Positions 1 through 12,570 of a DNA stretch of 64,000 bases are shown piece by piece. The notes below the pieces were generated by a model. It worked only from the letters and a program-made list of their open reading frames with translations, did not search any database and was not told the DNA's origin. The stretch spans positions 379,001-443,000 of the forward strand of contig CAMXCT020006756.1 in assembly GCA_947184155.2 (NCBI GenBank), given 5' to 3'. The stretch comes from Cladocopium goreaui (Eukaryota > Sar > Dinophyceae > Suessiales > Symbiodiniaceae). Made by a program: the position numbers and the translations under genes. Each line of letters starts with the position of its first letter. Within the stretch, counting starts at the first letter, position 1.

Positions 1-435
1 CTTGTAATCAACCAGATTTGCATCACATAGCACGCTATCACATCAGATCGATCAACATTATATTTCAAAGGAAGAATAACATTGACTAGGTGAAAAACCA
101 TTGTAGAACCTTATGGGTGGAAAAAGGTATTGTTGATTATCACCCACCCAAAATACCCAACAATCCCCAGAAGCAGTGGGTTGAACACCACACAAGGTCT
201 AAAATCATGTCCTTCATGACATGCCTGAAAAAATCATTGGTCCAATATGGGGTAAACCATTTAAGAACCTCATAAATACTATAAATTCCAAAAAGCCCTG
301 TAATCAACCAGATTTGCATCACATAGCACGCTATCACATCACCTCGATCAACATTATATTTCAAAGAAAAATAGATTTGATTAGGTGAAAACCATTCTGC
401 AATGACCATTGTAGAACCTTATGGGTGGAAAAAGG
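1..435. repeat. Direct repeat pair, ~130 bp, 297 bp apart
   Basis: Positions 3-127 and 300-435 are near copies: both run from TGTAATCAACCAGATTTGCA through a shared stretch to CTTATGGGTGGAAAAAGG. The second copy has a short insertion before the shared end. The spacer (128-299) is not repeated. No gene is seen here. Confidence 0.85.
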
Positions 436-700
436 CTTTGGATGGTTTCGGTTTGTATTTTGTGAAGGTAGCATAGGGCTAAGTGATCTATAGTGATCTC
501 ACATATCATCACCGGTTACCATTAATTATGACAAAAAAACATAGGGTTTGAGATATGATTTTAGACCCGTGCACGTGGGTGTCTGAAGGTTTTCTCCTGG
601 CAATTGGTGGTTTTCCACAAGAATACCATCTTAGACCCAGTCCTGGGGGTCTAATATCTAGTCTTCAGGGTGCCTGGATAGTACTTGATGGTATCATTTT
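436..700. other. Unassigned stretch before the satellite
   Basis: No coding pattern is visible. Two similar short segments that include TTAGACCC (near 563 and 630) suggest decayed repeat sequence. Confidence 0.4.
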
Positions 701-3700
701 CATACATGTTCCCTCAGTTCTTGACCTGTGTGTGAATTTTTCTGTTGTCGCTCAGGCGTTCCTTGCACTGTTTTTATGAAGACAAGTGCGCACATTTGTG
801 GCGCATGCGCTGCCATGCATGCAGCGTTTCAGCGCCTTCTTCAGGCCTCTGCTTTAGTTTCCTAGCTCTTTAAAGTACACAACGAAAGGAAGCACAACGC
901 GCAAGGCAAACAGAAACAAACCAGCTTGTGGTGACCCATGGCGGAGTGACTCATAAGCATGCTCCGTGCAAAGGCCCTTCAACAAAATTCGTTGGAAATG
1001 ACAGTATGTAGATGACCATGACCATCCATCACCGTCCCACAACTGCCACAGGGCGAGACTGACGGCGCGCAAAGCGCCCTTATAAAATGAAAATTCACAC
1101 GCTGCAAGATGCCTTTACATCTTGGGACAAGCATTTCATAAGGCATTCTCCTCGCCAACGTGTCCCCGACGCACCCCCAGCAAAAATTGAAAGAGCACAT
1201 TGGATAATGATAGCTTTCTTTGGCTGTGATGCTGTGGTTGTTGAAGAGAGGTTTCTGCACCCGGCCCTCGCCTTCTTTTGTTTGGCTTCCTCCAATGAGC
1301 ACCATTGCTCAATGACGATATCCATCCAGCGCCGTTGCTTAATGACGATCTCCATCCAGCGGTTCTTGCTACAATATTCATCAGTATTTTTGCACCTGGT
1401 TCTTTATATTCCTGTTGTCGCTCATTGATGTTTGCTGTCTTGTGCTTGTGAAGTCTAGCTTGCGGGCGTGTGTGGCAGGTTGCTGTCATCTTCTGTGGCA
1501 TTTTTTCTGTGTCTGCTCGTATGCATGCTGTCTTTCTCCGCGCCTTCGCCACCTTCTTGAGTTTCCCCGTTCTTTGCCAAATACAAAACGAAAGGAAAGA
1601 TAACATGCACAGCCACCACAGAAACAAACCAACTTGGCGCAAGCCAGAGTCAGCCAGAGAAGCCCCAGCGAAAATAAAGCATCCTTTTCAGCGGACTTGC
1701 GTTCTCCTTGCCATACGCCGTTCAGCAAGAATATCAGACAACACCATGGAGAGCACCATCATCAGACACCATCCGTCAGCTCCAACACCTGCTACAGGCC
1801 GAGACTGAAGGTGCACGAAGCACAACCATAAATGAAGGCCCACATGCCGCTACACGCAGCACACCATGGGACTCGCAACTCAGAGGTCTGCCCTCGGCCA
1901 TTGCGTGCAGAATGAGCTCCACAAGGAAACAAGGAAGAAAATAAATCAGATAACATCTGTCTTTTGACTTTTAATGCTGTGCTTGTTCGCAAGAGGTTTT
2001 GTCATTTTCTTGATTTTGGCTTGTATTTCTTTTCCATTTTTGATGCTGTTCAATGCTTTTCGGTTAGTGGCTGCTCCTTTTCATACATGTTCCGTCAGTT
2101 CTTGACCTGTGTGTGAATTTTTCTGTTGTCGCTCAGGCGTTCCTTGCACTGTTTTTTATGAAGACAAGAGTGCGCACATGTGAGGCGCGGTTGCTTTCAT
2201 CTCAGAGGGCTTGTTTCCTCATGCGCTGCCATGCATGCAGCGTTTCAGCGCCTTCTTCAGGCCTCTGCTTTAGTTTCCTAGCTCTTTAAAGTACACAACG
2301 AAATGAAGCACAACGCGCAAGGCAAAAGAAACAAACCAGCTTGTGGTGACCCATGGCGGAGTGACTCATAAGCATGCTCCGTGCAAAGGCCCTTCAACAA
2401 AATTCCTTGGAAATGACAGTACAGTATGTAGATGACCATAACTATCCATCACCATCCCACCACTGCCACAGGGCGAGACTGACGGCGCGCAAAGCGCTCT
2501 TATAAAATGACAATTCACACGCTGCAAGATGCCTTTACATCTTGGGACAAGCATTTCATAAGGCATTCTCCTCGCCAACGTGTCCCCGACGCACCCCCAG
2601 CAAAAATTGAAAGAGCACATTGGATAATGTCAGCTTTCTTTGGCTGTGATGCTGTGGTTGTTGAAGAGAGGTTTCTGCACCCGGCCCTCGCCTTCTTTTG
2701 TTTGGCTTCCTCCAATGAGCACTATTGCTCAATGACGATATCCATCCAGCGCCTTGGCTCAATGACGATCTCCATCCAGCGGTTCTTGCTACAATATTCA
2801 TCAGTATTTTTGCACCTGGTTCTTTATGTTCCTGTTGTCTCTCATTGATGTTTGCTGTCTTGTGCTTGTGAAGTCTAGCTTGCGGGCGTGTGTGGCAGGT
2901 TGCTGTCATCTTCTGTGGCATTTTTTCTGTGTCTGCTCGTATGCATGCTGTCTTTCTCCGCGCCTTCGCCACCTTCTTGAGTTCCCCCGTTCTTTCCCAA
3001 ATACAAAACGAAAGGAAAGATAACATGCACAGCCACCACAGAAACAAACCAACTTGGAGCAAGCCAGAGTCAGCCAGAGAAGCCCCAGCGAAAATAAAGC
3101 ATCCTTTTCAGCGGACTTGCGTTCTCCTTGCCATACGCCGTTCAGCAAGAATATCAGACAACACCATGTAGAGCACCATCATCAGACACCATCCATCAGC
3201 ATCCAACACCTGCTACAGGCCGAGACTGAAGGTGCACGAAAAACAGCCACAAATGAAGACTCACATGCCGCTACACGCAGCACACCCTGGGACTCGCAAC
3301 TCAGAGGTCTGCCCTTGGCCATTGCGTGCAGAATGAGCTCCACAGGGAAACAAAGAAGAACATACATCAGCAGTACATCAGATAACATCTGTCTTTTGAC
3401 TTTTAATGCTGTGCTTGTTCGCAAGAGGTTTTGTCATTTTCTTGATTTTGGCCTGTATTTCTTTTCCATTTTTGATGCTGTTCAATGCTTTTCTGTTCGT
3501 GGCTGCTCATTTTCATACATGTTCCGTCAGTTCTTGACCTGTGTGTGAATTTTTCTGTTGTCGCTCAGGCGTTCCTTGCACTGTTTTTTATGAAGACAAG
3601 AGTGCGCACATTGAGGCGCGGTTGCTTTCATCTCAGAGGGCTTGTTTCCTCATGCGCTGCCATGCATGCAGCGTTTCAGCGCCTTCTTCAGGCCTCTGCT

Positions 3701-6700
3701 TTAGTTTCCTAGCTCTTTAAAGTACACAACGAAAGGAAGCACAACGCGCAAGGCAAACAGAAACAAACCAGCTTGTGGTGACCCATGGCGGAGTGACTCA
3801 TAAGCATGCTCCGTGCAAAGGCCCTTCAACAAAATTCCTTGGAAATGACAGTACAGTATGTAGATGACCATAACTATCCATCACCATCCCACCACTGCCA
3901 CAGGGCGAGACTGACGGCGCGCAAAGCGCCCTTATGAAATGACAATTCACACGCTGCAAGATGCCTTTACATCTTGGGACAAGCATTTCATAAGGCATTC
4001 TCCTCGCCAACGTGTCCCCGACGCACCCCCAGCAAAAATTGAAAGAGCACATTGGATAATGTCAGCTTTCTTTGGCTGTGATGCTGTGGTTGTTGAAGAG
4101 AGGTTTCTGCACCCGGCCCTCGCCTTCTTTTGTTTGGCTTCCTCCAATGAGCGCCATTGCTCAATGACGATATCCATCCAGCGCCGTTGCTCAAAGACTA
4201 TCTCCATCCAGCGGTTCTTGCCTCAATATTCATCAGTATTTTTGCACCTGGTTCTTTATGTTCCTGCTGTCGCTCATTGATGCCTGCTGCCTTGTACTTG
4301 TGATGGCTAGCTTGCGGGCGTGTGTGGCAGGTTGCTGCCATCTTCTGTGGCATTTTTTCTGTGTCTGCTCGTATGCATGCTGTCTTTCTCCGCGCCTTCG
4401 CCACCTTCTCGCTTGAGTTTCCCCGTTCTTTGCCAAGTACAAAACGAAAGGAAAGATAACATGCACAGCCACCACAGAAACAAACCAACTTGGCGCAAGC
4501 CAGAGTCAGCCAGAGAAGCCCCAGTGAAAGTAAAGCATCCTTTTCAGCGGACTTGCGTTCTCCTTGCCATACGCCGTTCAGCAAGAATATCAGACAACAC
4601 CATGTAGAGCACCATCATCAGACACCATCCATCAGCATCCAACACCTGCTACAGGCCGAGACTGAAGGTGCACGAAGCACAACCATAAATGAAGGCCCAC
4701 ATGCCGCTACACGCAGCACACCCTGGGACTCGCAACTCAGAGGTCTGCCCTTGGCCAATGCGTGCAGAATGAGCTCCACAAGGAAACAAGGAAGAAAATA
4801 AATCAGATAACATCTGTCTTTTGACTTTTAATGCTGTGCTTGTTCGCAAGAGGTTTTGTCACTTTCTTGATTTTGGCTTGTATTTCTTTTCCATTTTTGA
4901 TGCTGTTCAATGCTTTTCGGTTAGTGGCTGCTCATTTTCATACATGTTCCGTCAGTTCTTGACCTGTGTGTGAATTTTTCTGTTGTCGCTCAGGCGTTTC
5001 TTGCAGTGTTTCTTATGAAGACAAGAGTGCGCACATTTGAGGCGCGGTTGCTTTCATCTCAGAGGGCTTGTTTCCTCATGCGCTGCCGTGCATGCAGCGT
5101 TTCAGCACCTTCTTCACGCCTCTGCTTTAGTTTCCCAGCTCTTTAAAGTACACAACGAAAGGAAGCACAACGCGCAAGGCAAACAGAAACAAACCAGCTT
5201 GTGGCGACCCATGGGGGAGTGACTCATAAGCATGCTCCGTGCAAAGGCCCTTCAACAAAATTCTTTGGAAATGACAGTATGTAGATGACCATGACCATCC
5301 ATCACCGTCCCACAACTGCCACAGGGCGAGACTGACGGCGCGCAAAGCGCCCTTATAAAATGAAAATTCACACGCTGCAAGGCTGCAAGATGCCTTTACA
5401 TCTTGGGACAAGCATTTCATAAGGCATTCTCCTCGCCAACGTGTCCCCGACGCACCCCCAGCAAAAATTGAAAGAGCACATTGGATAATGATAGCTTTCT
5501 TTGGCTGTGATGCTGTGGTTGTTGAAGAGAGGTTTCTGCACCCGGCCCTCGCCTTCTTTTGTTTGGCTTCCTCCAATGAGCGCCATTGCTCAATGACGAT
5601 ATCCATCCAGCGCCGTTGCTCAAAGACGATCTCCATCCAGCGGTTCTTGCCTCAATATTCATCAGTATTTTTGCACCTGGTTCTTTATGTTCCTGCTGTC
5701 GCTCATTGATGCCTGCTGCCTTGTACTTGTGATGGCTAGCTTGCGGGCGTGTGTGGCAGGTTGCTGTCATCTTCTGTGGCATTTTTTCTGTGTCTGCTCG
5801 TATGCATGCTGTCTTTCTCCGCGCCTTCGCCACCTTCTCGCTTGAGTTCCCCCGTTCTTTCCCAAATAAAAAACGAAAGGAAAGATAACATGCACAGCCA
5901 CCACAGAAATAAACCAACTTTAAAGCAAGCCAGAGTCAGCCAGAGAAGCCCCAGCGAAAATAAAGCATCGTTTGCAGCGGACTTGCGTTCTCCTTGCCAT
6001 ACGCCGTTCAGCAAGAATATCAGACAACACAATGTAGAGCACCATCATCAGACACCATCCATCAGCATCCAACATCTGCCACAGGCCGAGACTGAAGGTG
6101 CACGAAGCACAGCCATAAATGAAGGCTCACATGCCGCTACACGCAGCACACCCTGGGACTCGCAACTCAGAGGTTTGCCCTTGGCCATTGCGTGCAGAAT
6201 GAGCTCCACAAGGACAGATAACATCTGTCTTTTGACTTTTAATGCTGTGCTTGTTCGCAAGAGGTTTTGTCATTTTCTTGATTTTGGCTTGTATTTCTTT
6301 TCCATTTTTGATGCTGTTCAATGCTTTTCGGTTAGTGGCTGCTCATTTTCATACATGTTCCGTCAGTTCTTGACCTGTGTGTGAATTTTTCTGTTGTCGC
6401 TCAGGCGTTCCTTGCACTGTTTTTTATGAAGACAAGAGTGCGCACATGTGAGGCGCGGTTGCTTTCATCTCAGAGGGCTTGTTTCCTCATGCGCTGCCGT
6501 GCATGCAGCGTTTCAGCGCCGTCCTTCACGCCTCTGCTTTAGTTTCCTAGCTCTTTAAAGTACACAACGAAATGAAGCACAACGCGCAAGGCAAAAGAAA
6601 CAAACCAGCTTGTGGCGACCCATGGCAGAGTGACTCATAAGCATGCTCCGTGCAAAGGCCCTTCAACAAAATTCTTTGGAAATGACAGTATGTAGATGAC

Positions 6701-7490
6701 CATGACCATTCATCACCGTCCCACAACTGCCACAGGGCGAGACTGACGGCGCGCAAAGCGCCCTTATACAATGAAAATTCACACATTGCAAGATGCCTTT
6801 ACATCTTGGGACAAGCATTTCATAAGGCATTCTCCTCGCCAACGTGTCCCCGACGCACCCCCAGCAAAAATTGAAAGAGCACATTGGATAATGATAATGT
6901 CAGCTTTCTTTGGCTGTGATGCTGTGGTTGTTGAAGAGAGGTTTCTGCACCCGGCCCTCGCCTTCTTTTGTTTGGCTTCCTCCAATGAGCGCCATTGCTC
7001 AATGACGATATCCATCCAGCGCCGTTGCTCAAAGACGATCTCCATCCAGCGGTTCTTGCCTCAATATTCATCAGTATTTTTGCACCTGGTTCTTTATGTT
7101 CCTGCTGTCGCTCATTGATGCCTGCTGCCTTGTACTTGTGATGGCTAGCTTGCGGGCGTGTGTGGCAGGTTGCTGTCATCTTCTGTGGCATTTTTTCTTT
7201 GTCTGCTCGTACGCATGCTGTCTTTCTCCGCGCCTTCGCCACCTTCTCGCTTGAGTTCCCCCGTTCTTTCCCAAATACAAAACGAAAGGAAAGATAACAT
7301 GCACAGCCACCACAGAAACAAACCAACTTGGAGCAAGCCAGAGTCAGCCAGAGAAGCCCCAGTGAAAGTAAAGCATCCTTTTCAGCGGACTTGCGTTCTC
7401 CTTGCCATACGCCGTTCAGCAAGAATATCAGACAACACCATGTAGAGCACCATCATCAGACACCATCCATCAGCATCCAACATCTGCCAC
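701..7490. repeat. Higher-order satellite, ~1.4 kb unit, five copies
   Basis: Units start at the landmark CATACATGTTCC at 701, 2082, 3514, 4939 and 6350, giving periods of 1381, 1432, 1425 and 1411 bp. The fifth copy stops matching near 7490. Copies differ by scattered substitutions and small indels, for example a duplicated GGCTGCAA near 5375. Each unit itself holds two distantly related halves: the block around 1023-1290 and the block around 1767-2030 share the order CTGCCACAGG..GAGACTGA, AAATGAA, a CTGGGACTCGCA-like box and a GTGTCCCC/GTGCAGAA-like box. Open frames of up to 211 codons on both strands recur in each unit, but they shift and break between copies, so I treat the array as noncoding. 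Confidence 0.9.
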
Positions 7491-8790
7491 GGGGCGAGAG
7501 GCATTCGAAAATCTCGAAAGGAAGCAGGATGTACAGCAAACCCAAAAAAAACACTGACTTCTTTGTAACCCATGGCAAGCGCGTTTGGACCCACATCGCG
7601 CGATATGCTAAGGCAACTTGCGTTCCCAGTGCGAGTCATGCCGTTGCCAACCAGATCAAAAACGCCATGTACATGGATTAGATGGTCACGATCACCATCT
7701 GCCACAACTTGCCACAGGCCGAAGCTGAAGGTGCACACAAGGCCCTTACAAAATGAAGATTCGCACGCTGCTACATCCTGCACACCCTGGGGCTGGCATT
7801 TCATAACTGCTGCCCTTGGCCAGTGCGTGACCATTATCCAAAAGCAAGACAACTTCGGATGCTTATTGGCTTTCATGTTGTCCTTGTTGAGGATTGGTTT
7901 CTGCGCCTTGTTACGTTTAGTTTGCTTGTGCTATGCCGCGCGGCAAACAGAATAAAACCGACCTAAAGTCATGCGCTTGTCAGCAGACATGGCAAACATC
8001 GCCCCAGGAAACACCGACCATCCATTGCCATCTATCACCTTCCGCCACCATCCGTCGTGCCAGTTACCACCACCAAGGGGCACGCAGAGGCTGGAGGCGC
8101 ACAAAGGGCCGTTCGAAAATGAAGATTCGCTTGCAGCAGTACCACTCCATCGGACTAAAGCATATGATATATGGCCAAGCGAAGCCATTTCGGATGCTTC
8201 TTGGCTTTCATGTTTCTCTTGCGCACGACATATGAATGTCTGGATCTTATCCTAATCTGTTGTGGCTCATGGTTTCCCCCTGCTCTTTGCACACCGTAAC
8301 AGGATTGCAAAAATGTGCGGCACGTTTGCTTTTATGTCAGGTGGGGTCTTTGTTTTGCTGCTATGCATGCTGTCTTCTAGCAACTCCGGAACATCTGCGC
8401 TTGAATTTTCACGTTCTGCCCCGCACTCAAAAATGAACGAAAGAAAGCATGAATTCGCACGGCAAACAGAAACAAGTCACCTTCTGGCAACACCCATGGC
8501 AAGCCGCACAAATTCCCATACCTCTCCCCAGACGCTGCAAGAATTGGTCAAGGCGACTCAGAAGCGTGCCCGCTTCAACACATATTTTCTGAAGGTAACA
8601 GTGTGCATGACCACCATCTATCACCATTTATCACCGATCACCATCCACTACCATCCATGACCGTCCGTGACCAGCCACGACCATCCATGAACATCCAACA
8701 AGAGGCAAAGACTGAAGGTCTTTTGAAAAACACCATTATGAAATGACAATTTGCACGCTGTAATGTTGGTTCCTGATTAGTGTGAGGCCC
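7491..8790. repeat. Decayed relatives of the 1.4 kb satellite
   Basis: Blocks at about 7690-7920, 8030-8240 and 8610-8770 keep the landmark order of the satellite half-unit (runs of CCATC, a GCCACAGGCCGA-like box, GCTGAAGGTGCAC, AAATGAAGATTCGCACGCTG, then a TTTCATGTT..TTGTTGAGG-like region) but with much more divergence and a shorter spacing than the main array. The array therefore ends in degenerate monomers. Confidence 0.65.
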
Positions 8791-8936
8791 CTCCCTCCCC
8801 CACACAATATATAGACTCTCTTTAAGGTGGAAAGTCAAAAATTTTCTTCCCAAGAGAAAAGCAAATCCTCACTTAAGTAAGGATTTCAATTGGCTACAAT
8901 TGAAATCTAATTAAAACTGTTTTTTGCCGATGAACT
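8791..8936. other. Spacer, nothing recognised
   Basis: AT-rich unique sequence between the satellite relatives and the 9-bp array. Confidence 0.4.
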
Positions 8937-9288
8937 TGTGGTACTTGTAGTACTTGTAGTACTGGTAGTACCTGTAGTACTTGTAGTACTTGTAGTACTT
9001 GTAGTACTTGTAGTACGTGTAGTACTTGTAATACTTGTAGTATTTGTAGTACCTGTAGTACTTGTAGTACTTGTAGTACCTGTAGCACTTGTAGTACCTG
9101 TAGTACTTGCAGTACTTGTAGTACTGGTAGCACTTGTAGTACTTGTAGTACTTGCAGTTGTAGTACCTGTAGTACTTGTTGTACTTGTAGTACCTGTAGT
9201 ACTTGTAGTACTTGTAGTACTTGTAGTACCTGTAGTACCTGTAGTACTTGTAGTACCTGTAGTACTTGTAGTACTTGTAGTACCCACA
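8937..9288. repeat. 9-bp minisatellite (GTAGTACTT)n
   Basis: About 39 imperfect copies of GTAGTACTT, with variants GTAGTACCT and GTAGTACTG. Because 9 is a multiple of three, several reading frames stay open and give Tyr/Lys, Thr/Ser or Val/Leu repeats. These are not genes. Confidence 0.95.
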
Positions 9289-9296
9289 GCTTGCAC

Positions 9297-9965
9297 AGCT
9301 TGCTACAATAGTGAACCCAGCAAACAAACCTACTAAAGTGAAATGGAGCCTCTCCGGGTCCAGGGCCTTGGAAAATTATGAAAAAGCTGTTCTTTAATAA
9401 GGGTTTAACAAGGGATTTGCTCCTTTGGGAAAGGCTTGGAGTTCGAATTTGGCAATTGCTTTTGGAAAAGGCTTGCTTCTCTTTTGGGCTTCCAGGAGCT
9501 GCTCTGGCACAGCTTGCCAATAGTGAACCCAGCAAACAAACCTACTAAAGTGAAATGGAGCCTCTCCTGGTCCAGGGCCTTGGAAAATTGTGGAAAAGTT
9601 GTTCTTTAATAAGGGTTTAATAAGGGATTGGCCCCTTTGGGAAAGGCTTGGGGTTTTAATTTGGCAATTGCTTTTGGAAAAGGCTTGCTTCTCTTTTGGG
9701 CTTCCAGGAGCTGCTCTGGCACAGCTTGCTACAATAGTGAGCCCAGCAAACAAACCTTCTAAAGTGAAATGGAGCCTCTCCTGGTCCAGGGCCTTGGAAA
9801 ATTGTGGAAAAGCTGTTCTTTAATAAGGGTTTAATAAGGGATTTGCTCCTTTGGGAAAGGCTTGGAGTTCGAATTTGGCAATTGCTTTTGGAAAAAACGT
9901 CTTCCTCTTCGCAATTACAGGTTGTTTTTTTCCAAAAAAAATCTACCATTTTTTTTTCCACAAAA
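9297..9965. repeat. ~213-bp tandem repeat, about three copies
   Basis: Copies begin with AGCTTGC at 9297, 9511 and 9723 (periods 214 and 212). Each carries CAGCAAACAAACC, GGAGCCTCTCC, TCCAGGGCCTTGGAAAATT and GGCAATTGCTTTTGG. The third copy breaks off after about 9895, and a small piece resembling the unit start recurs at about 9966. Confidence 0.92.
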
Positions 9966-10062
9966 GTGAGCCCTCCAAACAATACATGGGTTTCAGAATA
10001 ATTTGGAGAAAATTTGCCACAATAGCGAACCTAGCTACTAATCAGGAGCCAACATTAAGATA

Positions 10063-10140
10063 CCTACGCAGCTTGGGACTAGCATTTCAGAAGGGCTGCC
10101 CCTGGCCAATGTGTCCCCGACGAACCCCCAGCAGACATTA
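10063..10140. repeat. Stray fragment of the 1.4 kb satellite
   Basis: This piece holds TTGGGACTAGCATTTCA and then CCAATGTGTCCCCGACGAAC, which match the satellite segment near 1125-1185 at most positions. It lies about 2.6 kb beyond the end of the array. Confidence 0.7.
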
Positions 10141-10149
10141 TATAAACGA

Positions 10150-10575
10150 TTAAACGACACTCTAAAGAAACCTTTAAAAAAACACAAAAAAAAACAAAGA
10201 AAACCTAAATGAAACCTTAAAATAACACCGAAAGAAAACCGTAAAGGAACCCGAAATGAAACCCTAAATAAAACTTAAAAAAACCCTACAGAAACCCTAA
10301 AGCCGAAAGAAACCCTAAATAGAACTTTAAAACCTAAAGAAACCTTAGATGTCTGAAACCTTCAAAAAAAATAGATTAAATTTTAAAGAAACCTTAAAGA
10401 GACCTCAAAAGACATTCCAGAGAAACCAAAAACGACACCCTAAAAAAACCCTAAATGAAACCCTAAAGAAACCCTGAATCAAACGCTAAAGAAACCCTAA
10501 ATAAAACTTTCATAATGAAACCCTAAACCCTCAAGAACCCTACAAGAAACCCTAAAGAATCTTTGAAACCACGGA
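10150..10575. repeat. Degenerate telomere-like array (GAAACCCTAAA)n
   Basis: Dozens of imperfect GAAACCCTAAA units, the complement of the TTTAGGG type, with spacing of 11-14 bp rather than 7. This looks like interstitial repeat, not a chromosome end, because unique sequence and genes continue on the right. Confidence 0.8.
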
Positions 10576-10689
10576 AAGACCATTGAAGACGATCAAAAAA
10601 ACGATGAAAACCATCCAGACATCGTTGAAAACCCATGGGAAAATGGGCGAAACTAAAATGTTGCAATTATCGGGCAAATTTACGATTTA

Positions 10690-10870
10690 TTTACCCAAGT
10701 TTGCGACTTCAGTTCCGAAATGCTGCAAATAGCATGCAGAATGAGAGATGTTAGTTCAAAAACGCAGCAAATAGCACGCAAATCAGAGAGATTTTGGTTC
10801 CAAAATGCAGCAAATAGCACGCAAATCAGAGATTTTAGCCCCAAAATGTAGCAAATAGCAAGGAAAACTG
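10690..10870. repeat. ~43-bp repeat, four copies
   Basis: GCAAATAGCA recurs at 10724, 10767, 10810 and 10851, each copy with a TTCCAAAATGCA-like box upstream and ATCAGAGA-like sequence downstream. It follows the telomere-like array directly. Confidence 0.85.
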
Positions 10871-10904
10871 CCCCAGACTGAAAACAAAATAAAAAAATCA
10901 TCGC

Positions 10905-11280
10905 CCCTTAAATTCTATGTATGTAGTTCTGCAAGGAATTGAGTCTCTTACATGTATAAGGGTATATATTACATACATCATTCCCTTTGGAGGGAGGCAA
11001 CCCTGGATGTCTGAAGCTCCTGAACTGGAAAATAAAGAAAAAAAACGGGTCCCCCGAAATGATCAATTTATTTTGATTTTGTATTGAAAAAAATAGTTTT
11101 TCAAACTCACCTAAGGGTACGTACCCCCATGACTGGTCCCGTAGAAAAATGATAAATTCTATTTGGCAATGAAAACCAATGCAATTAGGTGGTGTTCCTC
11201 GGATGAATCTTCCCTTGGGACTTCTATTCTATGTATGAAGTTTTGCAAAGAAGTGAGTGTCTTACATGTCTTAGGGTGTC
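10905..11280. repeat. Direct repeat pair ATTCTATGTATG..CTTACATGT
   Basis: About 60 bp at 10912-10975 recurs at 11228-11285: ATTCTATGTATG, then a GTTNTGCAA box, then GAGTNTCTTACATGTNTNAGGGT. The second copy forms the inner edge of the foldback arm listed next. Confidence 0.65.
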
Positions 11281-12145
11281 TATGAGAACGGGGGGATGCA
11301 TAAAAGCAAAATTCTATACAGAAATGTTGGGAGTGTTCGCATAAAAAATGGTATAAAAAACTGTTAGGAGTGTTCCCATGAAAGTTGGTTGGGTCAGCAA
11401 ATACGATACATCAATGATTCAATGTTTGTGTTTTTTTTTGTTCTGGGGTTGGCGGCAGGGACGGGAACCCTTAAGGACATGAGGTGTAAATTTGATGTAA
11501 ATTTGCATCAAAGTTGCACTTTTTGATGTGTAAGTTTACATCAAATTTACACTAACACTAAACTTACACATCATAAATCATAAGTATAAGTATAAATTTA
11601 CATCAAACTTACATGTCAACACTGTAAATTTATATCAAACTTACACGCAAAAGTGTAAACTTATACTTGTAAATGTAAGTTTGGTGTAAGCTGACACCTC
11701 AAACATGTAAGTGTTCATCAAATTTACACTTGTGCATGTAAGTTTACATCAAAGTTACACTCCTGATATGTAAATTTAGTGTAGGTTTGATGTAAACTCA
11801 CACCTCAAAACTGTAAGTTTGATAAAAACTTACACCTCATGTCCTTAAACATCACTGAAAATCAGAATGTGTTCACAGCAAATTGTTTTTTTTCACGGAA
11901 AAAATGTTTTTATACACAAAAGATGATTATTTTCAACTGCCCAATTTAGATGTATAGCTATGGAGGTGGCCTTGCTGGGCCTCCTCAAAGTTTGGGAAGG
12001 CACTCAGCGCCAATGACGTAGCCAAATGCAGCCACTACATACATAGAATATCATAGAATATAGGTCCCCAGTGAAAATATTCATCCATTTTTTCAGGAAC
12101 ACCGCCTAATTCCATTGGTTTTCATTATTTTCCATTGCAAAATAG
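11155..12145. mobile_element. Foldback element with ~85-bp inverted arms
   Basis: The left arm (11155-11236) holds CAATGAAAACCAATGCAATT and AGGTGGTGTTCC. The right arm (12038-12145) holds their reverse complement, GGAACACCGCCTAATTCCATT followed by GGTTTTCATT. The arms are diverged but collinear. The interior contains no recognisable coding sequence and carries a second, smaller inverted element. Confidence 0.7.
11471..11848. mobile_element. TTAA-ended inverted-repeat element (MITE-like), 378 bp
   Basis: The left end TTAAGGACATGAGGTGTAAA is matched by the right end CTTACACCTCATGTCCTTAA with 19 of 20 positions complementary. The interior is filled with back-and-forth TGTAAGTTTGATGTAAA / CATCAAATTTACAC motifs, so the whole element could fold into a long hairpin. 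TTAA at both outer ends fits an insertion at TTAA, as piggyBac-type elements make; this assignment is inference because TTAA could simply be part of the terminal repeat. Confidence 0.75.
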
Positions 12146-12238
12146 TTTCTTTTTAATAGTCCTTCGACACCGGTCGTGGGGGGCACCCTTCGGTGAGCTT
12201 GAACAATTTTGTGAGGGATTCTATTGTGTTCTGGTGGA

Positions 12239-12570
12239 TTTTAGTGGGGTGAAAAATTTGAAAAATATCCATTTATGACCATTTATGCTGCAGCACGGGT
12301 TATATGTTGATAATTCAAACAATTTTAGTGGGGTGAAAGTTAAAAAATGATCATTTATGTCCATTTAGGCCGCAGCACGGATGATATTTTGATAATTCAA
12401 AGGATTTTGGCGTGGTGAAAATTTGAAAACTGTTCATTTATGTCCATTTATGCTGCAGTATGAGTGATATTTTGATAATCCAAAGGATTTTAGTGAGATG
12501 ACAATTTGAACAATGTCCACTTATGTCCATTTATGCTACAGTACGGGTGAAAATTTGATAATTAAAAAAA
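12239..12570. repeat. ~83-bp tandem repeat, four copies
   Basis: TTTTAGTG-like starts at 12239, 12323, 12405 and 12488. Each unit carries CCATTTATG, a GCTGCAGCACGG-like box and TTGATAATTCAAA. Confidence 0.9.

Noticed and set aside
1136-7422. Recurrent 113-211-codon frames on both strands in the 1.4 kb satellite
   Set aside because: They recur only because the DNA repeats, overlap on both strands, and are shifted or cut by small indels between units. No family motif.
10150-10575. A chromosome end
   Set aside because: Units are degenerate, with 11-14 bp spacing, and genes continue on the right; better read as interstitial repeat.
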